Part shown: piece after piece, positions 40,784 to 49,520 of the stretch | How positions within the stretch are numbered: position 1 is the stretch's first letter | How the letters are laid out: each line of letters opens with the position of its first letter | From: an uncultured Peptostreptococcaceae bacterium | Lineage (GTDB): Bacteria; Bacillota; Clostridia; Peptostreptococcales; Anaerovoracaceae | NCBI GenBank assembly: GCA_910588185.1 | Contig: CAJUQR010000003.1 | Coordinates: 156,358-220,357 of the forward strand | Direction: 5' to 3' | DNA length: 64,000 bases | Notes under the pieces: generated by a model | Seen by the model: the letters and a program-made list of their open reading frames with translations, nothing else | Databases searched by the model: none | What the model was told of the DNA's origin: nothing | Translations under genes and position numbers: made by a program

Positions 40784-40953
40784 TTGACAAAACTGTCAGT
40801 TTAATAAAGAATTTTACAACAAGTCAGATAGTTTGTTGGATTTTTGTTGTAATTATTTTTAGATTTGTCAATTTAACTACCGGTTTAGACAAATTTCGAC
40901 ACAATTATGGCGTTAATATTGTAAAAAGTTATTAAAAAATTGATTTTTGTCAA
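40784..40953. repeat. Intergenic inverted element, copy 1
   Basis: A 170-base element bounded by TTGACAAAA-N19-TTTTACAA on the left and TTGTAAAA-N18-TTTTGTCAA on the right, i.e. the same bipartite motif inverted. More TTGTCAA/TTGTTG words lie inside. Copy 2 (45586-45753) shares the ends and spacing but not the middle. This accounts for the 307-base gene-free gap. Confidence 0.55.
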
Positions 40954-41059
40954 TTGTTATAACCCCTGCCAAATACTTCAAAATCTCTTAACTCTCGCTG
41001 GTAGAATTTTGCCATACGTGGTAAAATAGATACAAACAAAGTTTTTAGGAGTTACACAT

Positions 41060-42361
41060 ATGACAGAACAGACTTTATTATATATAGTATTGATAATTGC
41101 AGCTGTTTCAGCTTTGGTGACAGTTTTTTTGCTGATGAATAACCGCGGTCTGAACAAAGAAATTAATAGTATGGTAAATGCATATCAAAATTTGAGCAAG
41201 CAAGTGGACGAAATAAAACAACATGATATGGATATGATCAGGACCTTGGAAAATTCTCTTAATAACTTTGGCGGTATGATTTCTGAGAATCAAAAAAACA
41301 GTGCCGAAAATATGGATAAAAGGTTATTTGAACTCAATACAAGATTTTCTCATATGGCGGTAGAGAATGAACAAAAGCTTGAAAATATCCGAAATACTAT
41401 GGAAAACAAGATAAAATCTCTCACTGAAGATAATAATAAACAGCTTGAGCAGATGAGGCAGACCGTAGATGAGAAGCTTCAAAAAACGCTGGAGGACAGA
41501 ATAAGCCAATCCTTTAAACGCGTAAGCGAACAGCTTGAACAGGTATATAAGGGTCTTGGAGAGATGCAGAATTTGGCGTCAGGAGTAGGAGACCTTAAGA
41601 AAGTCCTCTCTAATGTAAAGACTAGAGGAATTCTTGGAGAAGTACAGCTTGGAGCCATATTGGAGCAGATACTTTCCCCTGAGCAATATGAAGAAAACGT
41701 CAGAACTAAGAGCTCAGGTAACGAGAGAGTTGAGTTTGCAGTTAAGCTTCCAGGTGATGAAGACGGCGTAGTTTGGCTTCCTATAGATGCAAAGTTTCCG
41801 GGGGACGCTTATGCCAAGCTTATGGATGCTTACGATACGGGAGATGCTGTTATTGTCGAAGCAGCGGCAAAAAATCTTGAAAAGGTTATAAAATCAGAAG
41901 CAAAGGATATAAGGGATAAATATATTGAACCACCGTATACTACAGATTTTGGCATAATGTTTCTGCCGTTTGAGGGGCTCTATGCTGAGGTAGTAAGGCG
42001 TGGACTTCTTGAAACTCTGCAGAGAGAATATAAAGTCAATATTGCTGGACCTACTACTATGGCGGCTCTTTTGAACAGTTTGCAGATGGGTTTCAGAACT
42101 TTGGCGATTCAGAAACATTCAAGTGAAGTATGGAATGTTTTAGGTGCAGTTAAGACAGAATTCGGCAAGTTCGGCGAAGTTCTTGCTTCTACGCAGGATA
42201 AGATAAATAAAGCCAATGCTGAATTGGACAAATTGATTGGTGTAAGAACCAGAAGTATTATGCGAAAACTTAAGGATGTTACACAGCTTCCGGAGAAAGA
42301 TACATCTGAGCTTCTTGAAATAGGCAAAGGTGAATTTATCTCAGACAGTGAAGAGGAATAA
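41060..42361 (+). CDS. rmuC: DNA recombination protein RmuC
   Basis: A 433-aa protein with an N-terminal membrane helix (about residues 5-25), a long coiled coil (about 30-175) and the conserved RmuC core of restriction-endonuclease-like fold (KTRGILGEVQLGAILEQIL; DGVVWLPIDAKFPGDAY; FLPFEGLYAEV). RmuC limits DNA inversions and has been tied to defence against some phages. It is the first gene of a plus-strand run with a phosphoesterase, deoB and pdp. Confidence 0.92.
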   Translation: MTEQTLLYIVLIIAAVSALVTVFLLMNNRGLNKEINSMVNAYQNLSKQVDEIKQHDMDMIRTLENSLNNFGGMISENQKNSAENMDKRLFELNTRFSHMAVENEQKLENIRNTMENKIKSLTEDNNKQLEQMRQTVDEKLQKTLEDRISQSFKRVSEQLEQVYKGLGEMQNLASGVGDLKKVLSNVKTRGILGEVQLGAILEQILSPEQYEENVRTKSSGNERVEFAVKLPGDEDGVVWLPIDAKFPGDAYAKLMDAYDTGDAVIVEAAAKNLEKVIKSEAKDIRDKYIEPPYTTDFGIMFLPFEGLYAEVVRRGLLETLQREYKVNIAGPTTMAALLNSLQMGFRTLAIQKHSSEVWNVLGAVKTEFGKFGEVLASTQDKINKANAELDKLIGVRTRSIMRKLKDVTQLPEKDTSELLEIGKGEFISDSEEE

Positions 42362-42363
42362 AT

Positions 42364-43080
42364 ATGAAAATTTTTGCAATAGGCGATTTGCATTTGTCTT
42401 TTGGCGAAGGTATAGAAAAACCTATGGATGTGTTCGGTGAACTTTGGAAAGACCATACTGAAAGACTAAAGGAAAAATGGAATTTAACGGTTTCGCCTGA
42501 GGATATCGTTATAATTTGCGGTGATATCTCTTGGGGGCTTAGGCTCAGCGAGGCAGAAGCTGATTTTGAGTGGATAAGCAAACTTAACGGCAAGAAAGTC
42601 ATCTTTAAAGGCAATCATGATTTGTGGTGGCAGTCAGCTGGCAGACTTAACAGACTTTATGGAAGCGAGAATATGGTGTTTGTGCAAAATAATTGTCATA
42701 TGATTGAATTTGAAGGACGCCGAATCGCAATTTGTGGAAGCCGCGGCTGGATATGTCCGGGACAGGATGGATTTTCTGAAAATGATAGGAGAATATATGA
42801 CAGAGAAGTCGGCAGACTAAGGCTTTCTTTGGAAGATGGAAAAAAATCAGGAGCAGATCAGATTATTGGGGTTCTTCATTTTCCGCCTACCAATGATAAA
42901 ATGCAAAGCTCTGGATTTACTGAGCTTATGAGTATGTATGGGGTAGAAACTTGTGTTTACGGACATTTGCACGGAAAAGATGCATTTAAAAACGGTATAA
43001 AGGGTGTTTTTAATGGTGTGAGATATGAACTTGTCTCATTAGATTATTTGGATGCGGAACCGAAGGAGGTAATATTATGA
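42364..43080 (+). CDS. Metallophosphoesterase
   Basis: A 238-aa calcineurin-like phosphoesterase with metal-site motifs GDLHLSF, GDISWG, GNHDLWW, HFPPTND and GHLHG in order. The family includes cyclic-nucleotide and general phosphodiesterases; the substrate is unknown. It starts 2 bases after rmuC and overlaps deoB by 4 bases (ATGA-type), so it is tightly coupled. Confidence 0.9.
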   Translation: MKIFAIGDLHLSFGEGIEKPMDVFGELWKDHTERLKEKWNLTVSPEDIVIICGDISWGLRLSEAEADFEWISKLNGKKVIFKGNHDLWWQSAGRLNRLYGSENMVFVQNNCHMIEFEGRRIAICGSRGWICPGQDGFSENDRRIYDREVGRLRLSLEDGKKSGADQIIGVLHFPPTNDKMQSSGFTELMSMYGVETCVYGHLHGKDAFKNGIKGVFNGVRYELVSLDYLDAEPKEVIL

Positions 43081-44246
43081 GTAAAGTAGTATTGATAGTT
43101 GCAGACAGCATGGGGGTAGGCGCTTTGCCTGATGCTGCTGATTACGGAGATATTGGGGCGGATACTTTCGGACATATTTTAGAAAAAAACAGAGATCCTA
43201 AAATTCCCAATTTGAAAAAACTTGGTATAGGTAATATTGATGATGTTGCATGGAGTGATTTGGCATGTGCTGAGCCTATGGGAGCTTTCGGCAAGATGGC
43301 TGAGATTTCAAGAGGTAAAGATACTATAACAGGACATTGGGAAATTGCAGGGATTTATACTGATACACCTTTTAAGACATACCCTGACGGATTTCCACAA
43401 AGTTTTATAAGTGAGTTTGAGAAAAATATAGGAGTAGGTGTTTTAGGTAATTATCCTACTTCAGGAACTGAGGTCATAGAAAAATTAGGTCCGGAACATG
43501 AGGCTACAGGCAAGCCTATAGTGTATACTTCTGCTGACAGTGTTTTTCAGATTGCCGCCAATATAGATGTAATCCCACTTCAGCGTCTTTATGAGATTTG
43601 CGAGGAAGCTAGACGTCTTTTAGTAGGCGATGTTGCATGCGGCAGAGTTATAGCGAGACCTTATGTGATTAAAGACGGAAAGCGTATAAGAACTTCTGAC
43701 AGAAAAGATTATGCAGTTTCTCCGCCGGAAGATACTGTACTTGATAAGATTAAACAGGCCGGTAAGACTGTATATGCTGTGGGCAAGATAAGCGACATAT
43801 TTAATGGCAAAGGTGTGACAAAAGCCGTCCATACTGACAATAATATGGATGGTGTAGATAAAACAATAGAGGCGTTAAAAATGGATTTTGACGGATTTGT
43901 TTTCACTAATCTTGTGGACTTCGATTCTCAATATGGACACAGAAGAGACCCTGTAGGATATGGTAAATGCATAGAGGAGTTTGATGCAAGAATTCCTGAG
44001 ATAATTAAGACACTTTGCGATGATGATATATTGATGATATGTGCAGACCATGGCAACGATCCTGTGCACAGTGGATTCGATCATACAAGAGAATATGTAC
44101 CGCTTCTCGTTTATGGCAAAAAAGTGAAGGCGGGAGTAAACCTTGGTATCAGAAACAGCTTTGCTGATATAGGAGCTACAGCGGCAGATATACTGGGCGC
44201 TGAACAAACTAATATAGGAGAAAGCTTTAAAGAGGTGATTCTTTAA
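43077..44246 (+). CDS. deoB: Phosphopentomutase
   Basis: Converts (deoxy)ribose-1-phosphate to the 5-phosphate in nucleoside breakdown. At 389 aa it has the alkaline-phosphatase-superfamily metal motifs: DSMGVGALPDAADYGD near the N-terminus, TITGHWE with the catalytic Thr, and CADHGNDP and HTREYVPLL near the C-terminus. It lies directly upstream of and overlaps pdp by one base; together they make a nucleoside catabolic pathway. Confidence 0.96.
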   Translation: MSKVVLIVADSMGVGALPDAADYGDIGADTFGHILEKNRDPKIPNLKKLGIGNIDDVAWSDLACAEPMGAFGKMAEISRGKDTITGHWEIAGIYTDTPFKTYPDGFPQSFISEFEKNIGVGVLGNYPTSGTEVIEKLGPEHEATGKPIVYTSADSVFQIAANIDVIPLQRLYEICEEARRLLVGDVACGRVIARPYVIKDGKRIRTSDRKDYAVSPPEDTVLDKIKQAGKTVYAVGKISDIFNGKGVTKAVHTDNNMDGVDKTIEALKMDFDGFVFTNLVDFDSQYGHRRDPVGYGKCIEEFDARIPEIIKTLCDDDILMICADHGNDPVHSGFDHTREYVPLLVYGKKVKAGVNLGIRNSFADIGATAADILGAEQTNIGESFKEVIL

Positions 44247-45553
44247 TGAACATGGTAGACATAATTCAAAAGAAAAAAGAGGGAAGAGCATTATCCGACG
44301 ATGAAATAAGATGGTTTGTTGACGGCTATGTTTCAGAAAGCATACCCGATTATCAGATATCTGCATTGTTGATGGCTATATACTTTAAGGGATTAAGCAA
44401 AGAGGAAACCTTCTGTTTGACTGATGCGATGCGTCATTCGGGCGATACCGTGGACTTGTCACCTGTATCAGGGATTAAAGTTGACAAACATTCCACAGGA
44501 GGAGTAGGAGATAAAACGACGCTTGTTGTTGCTCCTCTTGCTGCTGCATTAGGCGTGCCCATAGCCAAGATGAGCGGAAGAGGTCTTGGATTTACCGGAG
44601 GAACTGTTGACAAAATGGAATCCATACCGGGATTTAGAACATCTCTTGAATCATCGGAATTCTTAGATCAAGTAAATACAATAGGAATGTCTGTAATAGG
44701 TCAGACTGCTCACATCACACCTGCTGATAAAAAGCTTTATGCTCTTCGTGATGTTACAGCTACAGTAGATAGTTTTGGACTTATTGCATCTAGTATAATG
44801 AGCAAAAAGCTGGCATCAGGAAGCGACGCCATAGTTTTAGATGTGAAGGTGGGAAACGGTGCTTTCATGGAAAATCAGCATGATGCTGAAATTTTGGCTG
44901 AACTCATGGTGGAAATCGGCAATAATGCAGGTCGCAGGACGGTAGCAGTGATAACTGAGATGGGTCAGCCTCTTGGAAAAGCCGTAGGGAACAGTCTTGA
45001 GGTAATAGAGGCTATAGAAACTCTTAAAGGCAAAGGCCCTGCGGATATTACTGAACTTGCTGAAAGACTCAGCGGCATAATGATATATTTGGGAGGTAAA
45101 GCAAAGACACCTGAAGAGGGACTCGAAATGGCAAAAGAGGCTTTAGCTGATGGAAGGGGCTTGGCAAAACTTAGGGAATTTATATCTGCACAGGGCGGAA
45201 ATCCGAAAGTTATCGAGGATTATACTCTTTTTCCTCAGCATTCTGTACAAAAGGAGATTTATGCTGAAAGCTCCGGTTATGTAACTGGAATTGAAGCCGG
45301 CAAAATAGGCCTTGCATCCCAGCATACAGGAGCAGGCAGAGCTACGAAAGAAGAAGATGTGGATCTGTCAGCAGGAATATGTTTATCAAAAAAGGTGGGA
45401 GATAAAGTTGAACGAGGTCAGCTGCTTGCCACTTTATATGGAAATGATTTATTTAAGCTTGAAAATGCGGCGATTACCGCTGCCGCAGCATTTAAGATAG
45501 AAGAGAAGAATGTGGAAAAACCAAAATTGATTAAGAAGATTATAGGATTATAA
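44246..45553 (+). CDS. pdp: Pyrimidine-nucleoside (thymidine) phosphorylase
   Basis: Splits thymidine, deoxyuridine or uridine with phosphate to base plus (deoxy)ribose-1-P, feeding DeoB. The 435-aa product shows KHSTGGVGDKTTL (phosphate site), MSGRGLGFTGGTVDKMESIPG and SDAIVLDVKVGNGAFM. It is last in the rmuC-phosphoesterase-deoB-pdp run. Substrate range (Pdp versus DeoA) cannot be settled by eye. The second copy of the intergenic repeat follows. Confidence 0.95.
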   Translation: MNMVDIIQKKKEGRALSDDEIRWFVDGYVSESIPDYQISALLMAIYFKGLSKEETFCLTDAMRHSGDTVDLSPVSGIKVDKHSTGGVGDKTTLVVAPLAAALGVPIAKMSGRGLGFTGGTVDKMESIPGFRTSLESSEFLDQVNTIGMSVIGQTAHITPADKKLYALRDVTATVDSFGLIASSIMSKKLASGSDAIVLDVKVGNGAFMENQHDAEILAELMVEIGNNAGRRTVAVITEMGQPLGKAVGNSLEVIEAIETLKGKGPADITELAERLSGIMIYLGGKAKTPEEGLEMAKEALADGRGLAKLREFISAQGGNPKVIEDYTLFPQHSVQKEIYAESSGYVTGIEAGKIGLASQHTGAGRATKEEDVDLSAGICLSKKVGDKVERGQLLATLYGNDLFKLENAAITAAAAFKIEEKNVEKPKLIKKIIGL

Positions 45554-45585
45554 TGTTGTTGTGGTACTATATCAAAATAGCTATG

Positions 45586-45753
45586 TTGACAAGATTTTAA
45601 ATTTATAGCAAATTTTACAACAAAACAGGTAAATTTGTGCTAAAACTTGTTGAATCAGTCATCAGAATTGACTAAAATTAGAAAAATAATATAAAAGGTC
45701 AACAAAACGGTCAAAATGTTGTAAAAATACATGTAAAAGCAGTATTTTGTCAA
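45586..45753. repeat. Intergenic inverted element, copy 2
   Basis: A 168-base element with ends TTGACAAGA-N18-TTTTACAA and TTGTAAAA-N18-TTTTGTCAA, matching copy 1 at 40784-40953 in ends, spacing and overall length. It fills most of the 306-base gap between pdp and dacF. Confidence 0.55.
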
Positions 45754-45790
45754 CATGGCTAGACGTGACCTTATTCTCAAAAGAAATCTA

Positions 45791-45816
45791 AGGACGGCAT
45801 AATGCCGCCCTTTTTG
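45791..45816 (+). terminator. Terminator downstream of the pdp operon
   Basis: AGGACGGCAT/ATGCCGCCC with one mismatch, then TTTTT. It lies 240 bases after pdp, beyond repeat copy 2, so the repeat may be transcribed. Confidence 0.8.
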
Positions 45817-45859
45817 CATATATTTTAAAGACTATATATGTAGAAAGGACGGCGCTTTT

Positions 45860-47140
45860 ATGAAATTGAAGAGGAAAGCCCAAAAAGCTGAGAACGCCGG
45901 GATAAAAGAGAGGTTTTCTGCTGCTAAGAAAAAAATTTTTGTTACAGTTTTGGGGTGTGCTGTAATTTTATGCGCTTTTGTAGGAATAAGTCGTAATTTG
46001 CCTAAACAGGATCCTATTGAGCTGGAAACTGTGGCAGATTCACCTGAAGAAGATCAGCAGAAAGGACCCTTTGAGGTTGCTGCAAAGGGCGCTGTTCTCA
46101 TAGATGCAGATACGGGAAAGGTATTGTTTCAACAGGCAGCACATGAGGAATTGCCGCTGGCTTCGGTTACAAAAGTTATGACTATGCTTCTTGTTATGGA
46201 TGCAGTGGACAGCGGAAAAATAACGCTGGAAGATGAGGTCACCATATCGGAGAGAGCCGCTTCCATGGGCGGAAGTCAGATGTATATGGAATTTGGAGAA
46301 ACTCATACTGTAGAGGAACTTTTGCGGGGCGTTGCCATGGCAAGTGCCAATGATGGATGTGTTGCTTTGGCAGAATATGTTGCAGGCAGCGAAGAAATAT
46401 TTGTGGAACGCATGAATGAAAAGGCAAAGGAACTTGGTATGAAGGACAGCCACTTTGTAAACACCAACGGTTTGCCTGTAGCAGATCACTATTCAAGTGC
46501 ATATGATATAGCATTGATGTCTAAAGAACTCTATAAATATGAAGCAACCCATGAGTGGTTTACAACTTGGCAGAGCAGTATAACCGTAGGACTGCCAGGA
46601 AAAGAGAAAGAATTCGGGTTGACTAATACCAATAAATTGATTAAGCAATATCAGGGGTGTAATGGGATAAAAACCGGATTTACAGCAGATGCCGGATATT
46701 GCCTTTCTGCATCAGCCACAAGAGGAGACACTCATTTAATTGCTGTTGCTTTAGGATGTGAAACTTCTGAAATTAGAAATGCCGAAATCAGCAAGCTCTT
46801 AGATTATGGATTTGCCAATTATGAGACTTGTATAATTGCAGAAAAAGGTCAGGTGATGGAAACCATTAAAGTGGAGAATGGTAATCCTCAGCAGCTTAAT
46901 GTTGTAACTGACAGGAGAATAACTGTTTTAACCGAAAAGGGAGGCAAAGAAGGCATCTCAAGTAAAGTTAAAATGGATAAGAAAGTGCCGCTTCCTCTTA
47001 AGAAGGGCGCTGAAATAGGAAAAATTAATATATATCAGGGAGAGGATAAGATAGCAGAATATCCTCTCGTAGCTGAAATTGCAGTTAAAAAAGCATCTTT
47101 CGGGGAATTGGCAAAGAGAATGATTAAGAAAATCTTCTGA
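45860..47140 (+). CDS. D-alanyl-D-alanine carboxypeptidase (DacF-like)
   Basis: A low-molecular-weight penicillin-binding protein of family S11, 426 aa. It has a basic N-terminus with a signal/membrane helix (about 26-43), active-site SVTK (Ser102-Lys105), SAN (162-164), KTG (271-273) and a C-terminal beta domain ending in a basic amphipathic membrane anchor (FGELAKRMIKKIF). It trims D-Ala from peptidoglycan stem peptides. The start is ATG 45860 with AGAAAGGACGG upstream. Confidence 0.92.
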   Translation: MKLKRKAQKAENAGIKERFSAAKKKIFVTVLGCAVILCAFVGISRNLPKQDPIELETVADSPEEDQQKGPFEVAAKGAVLIDADTGKVLFQQAAHEELPLASVTKVMTMLLVMDAVDSGKITLEDEVTISERAASMGGSQMYMEFGETHTVEELLRGVAMASANDGCVALAEYVAGSEEIFVERMNEKAKELGMKDSHFVNTNGLPVADHYSSAYDIALMSKELYKYEATHEWFTTWQSSITVGLPGKEKEFGLTNTNKLIKQYQGCNGIKTGFTADAGYCLSASATRGDTHLIAVALGCETSEIRNAEISKLLDYGFANYETCIIAEKGQVMETIKVENGNPQQLNVVTDRRITVLTEKGGKEGISSKVKMDKKVPLPLKKGAEIGKINIYQGEDKIAEYPLVAEIAVKKASFGELAKRMIKKIF

Positions 47141-47192
47141 TTATATACATACCAAAGAGAAAGATTCTGATAAACAGCAAGGAGGCTGCTTG

Positions 47193-47453
47193 ATGGAAAA
47201 AGAATATATAATAGCCTTTTCCTCTTTTTATAAAGCTGCTTATGCGCAGGATATGCTGGAGGAAGCAGGCGTAAAGTCTACCTTAAGAAAATTGCCTACT
47301 GAATTAATAAGGTCTTGCGGAACGGGAATATATTTGAAAACCTCCGATATACGCGAAGCACAATCTGTTTTTGAAAAGAAACAAATTAGTGTAAGAGGCA
47401 TTTATGAAATCAGAGTGCAGGAACATGGTAGAAAAAAATATGTAAAAGCATAA
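47193..47453 (+). CDS. DUF3343 protein (putative Se/S carrier-like)
   Basis: An 86-aa protein of the DUF3343 type: KEYIIAFSSFYKAAYAQDMLEEAG, seen as adjoining parts, and the RSCGTGIYLKTSDI motif with a conserved Cys. Some members are named Se/S carrier-like because they occur with selenium metabolism genes; nothing nearby confirms that. ATG 47193 follows AAGGAGG; a TTG one codon upstream is less likely. Followed by a terminator. Confidence 0.8.
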   Translation: MEKEYIIAFSSFYKAAYAQDMLEEAGVKSTLRKLPTELIRSCGTGIYLKTSDIREAQSVFEKKQISVRGIYEIRVQEHGRKKYVKA

Positions 47454-47458
47454 ATTAA

Positions 47459-47486
47459 GACAGCGCCCTTTAAAAGGGCGCTGTTT
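47459..47486 (+). terminator. Terminator after the DUF3343 gene
   Basis: CAGCGCCCTTT-AA-AAGGGCGCTG followed by a short T-rich stretch. Confidence 0.85.
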
Positions 47487-47577
47487 GTGTATTTATGAGA
47501 GCTTTGTGCGTTGACGCATTGTAACTGACCGTGATAAAATGACCACAGGAAGCCGAATTTGTTGAGGTGATGTAACA

Positions 47578-48885
47578 ATGAAAAAAATATACAAAGTTTT
47601 GATTATAATTTGTTATATTTTTATGATTTTTTCTTTTAATTTGAGTAATGTCAATGCAGAAAATAATAACCTGGATTATGAAATCATAAGTAAAGAATTA
47701 GAATTGGAAGTAAAAAAACCATATTCCTGGTATGTATGTAATAGTTGTTAATCCAGAAGAAATTTTATTCTCCAAAACTTATGGTAATTGTGAAACTATT
47801 GATACACCTTTTATAATAGGTTCAATGAGCAAATCGTTTACAGCTTTATCCATTATGAGATTATCAGAAGAAGGAAGAATAGATATAAATAAACCGATTT
47901 CTACTTATATTGATGCATCACTTTATTTTAAAAATAAAGAAAATGGAGATGAAATTACAGTAAAACAATTATTAAATCAAAACAGTGGGATTGGAACTTA
48001 TCAAAAATTAGGAAACATAGAAATGTCAAACTATGGTAAATATGAATATGCAAATGCTAATTATAATCTATTAGGGAAAATTATTGAATCAGTAAGTAAT
48101 GAAAGTTATTCTGATTATGTTACTAAAAATATTTTTGAGCCACTTGAAATGAATCATACTTCGGCAACTTTAGAAGGAAGTAATAATAATGGATTATTAA
48201 AAGGTTATCAAAATTATTTTGGCTTTCCTATTGTAATAGAGACAAATTATCCTACTGATGATTCATGGATACAAGTACCAGCGGGCTTTATTAGTTCTAG
48301 TGTTAGTGATATGGGCAAGTATTTACAAATGTATCTAAATAATGGTTTGGATATTGTGACAGAAGATAGTATTAATAAAATGTTTTATGATTATATACCC
48401 AAGATGATATAGATAGAGATTATTATGGAATGGGATGGGTATATACGAAATATTATAGTAAGCCGGTTTTGACACATTCTGGACTTGTTGAAAATTATAC
48501 TTCTAAAATGTTCATTATTCCAGAAAGTAAAATAGGGGTAGTTGTTCTGGTTAATATGAATGATTATTTAGTTACAAATAATTTGATGGAAGATATTGTA
48601 AAACCTCTGTTAGGGGAAGAAAAACCAGAAATATCAAATAGCTTATATATAATGAATCATTTACTAATCGATACCATTTATATGGTTATTACTATTACTG
48701 CTTTATATCCAATTATAACTATTAAGAGTTGGAAAAGTAAAAATAAAACAAAAAAACTATATGTTATGGATATTACAAGACATTTACTATTGTCAATAGC
48801 TTTAATTTTAATTATAAATTCTATATTAATGCTTTCAGTAGGAATATATAAAATAGGTTATCTGCTAAAGAAAAAGACAATATAG
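47578..48885 (+). pseudogene. Serine hydrolase (beta-lactamase class C / PBP-like), two frameshifts
   Basis: Three consecutive frames add up to one serine hydrolase. Part 1 (47578-47751) is a signal peptide and N-terminus. Part 2 (about 47732-48412) holds the catalytic MSKSFTALS (SxxK) and YANANYN (YxN) motifs. Part 3 (about 48418-48885) has YGMGW, the HSGLVENY region and C-terminal membrane segments. The first shift is at an A7 run (about 47716), where one A fewer restores the IPGM motif. The second is near CCC at about 48399, where one more C restores the frame. Both are in homopolymers, so sequencing error is possible. The gene is more AT-rich than its neighbours. Confidence 0.8.
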
Positions 48886-48919
48886 ATAACTGCGAATCCC
48901 GATTAAGGAGTGTAATAAA

Positions 48920-49486
48920 ATGCCAAAAGAACTATCAGAAATGTCTTTAGAAGAATTGTGGGAGCTGTTTCCTATATCTCTTGTTGAACATAATGATAAA
49001 TGGGAATTATACTATGATGAAATTGAAACTATTTTGAAAAATTTATTAGCCGAATGCCCGATTGAACGGATTAGTCATATTGGCAGCACGGCTATAGCCG
49101 GAATATGGGCGAAGGATATTGTCGATGTGCTGATTGAAATATCAAAAGATTCGGATATTGAGAATATTGCAAAATTAATTGAACTGAACGGATTTAGACG
49201 GATGTCAACAGAAGCAAACAGAATATCGCTAAACCGCGGATATACGGAAAGCGGATTTGCTGAAAAAGTTTTTCATGTACATATTCGCTATGTTGGGGAT
49301 AATGATGAATTGTATTTTAGGGATTATTTAAATGAACATCCACAAATAGCTAAGGAATATGAGATGTTGAAACTGCAATTATGGAAACAGTTTGAATATA
49401 ATAGAGACGCTTATACAAGTGCAAAGACAGAATTTGTTAGAAAACAGACTTTGGAAGCAAAAAAAGTTTATGCGGGAAGATATTGA
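48920..49486 (+). CDS. GrpB-family (UPF0157) nucleotidyltransferase-fold protein
   Basis: A 188-aa protein of the GrpB/UPF0157 family, with the HIGSTAIAGIWAKDIVDVLIE core, FHVHIRYV and the typical FRDYLNEHPQIAKEYEMLK-type end, in parts. The fold is that of nucleotidyltransferases and GrpB proteins often occur near dephospho-CoA kinase domains, but function is unproven. ATG 48920 lies behind AAGGAGTG. The giant gene starts 35 bases downstream. Confidence 0.88.
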   Translation: MPKELSEMSLEELWELFPISLVEHNDKWELYYDEIETILKNLLAECPIERISHIGSTAIAGIWAKDIVDVLIEISKDSDIENIAKLIELNGFRRMSTEANRISLNRGYTESGFAEKVFHVHIRYVGDNDELYFRDYLNEHPQIAKEYEMLKLQLWKQFEYNRDAYTSAKTEFVRKQTLEAKKVYAGRY

Positions 49487-49520
49487 AAATATATCAAAAT
49501 TAAGTCAGGAGCCGATAACT

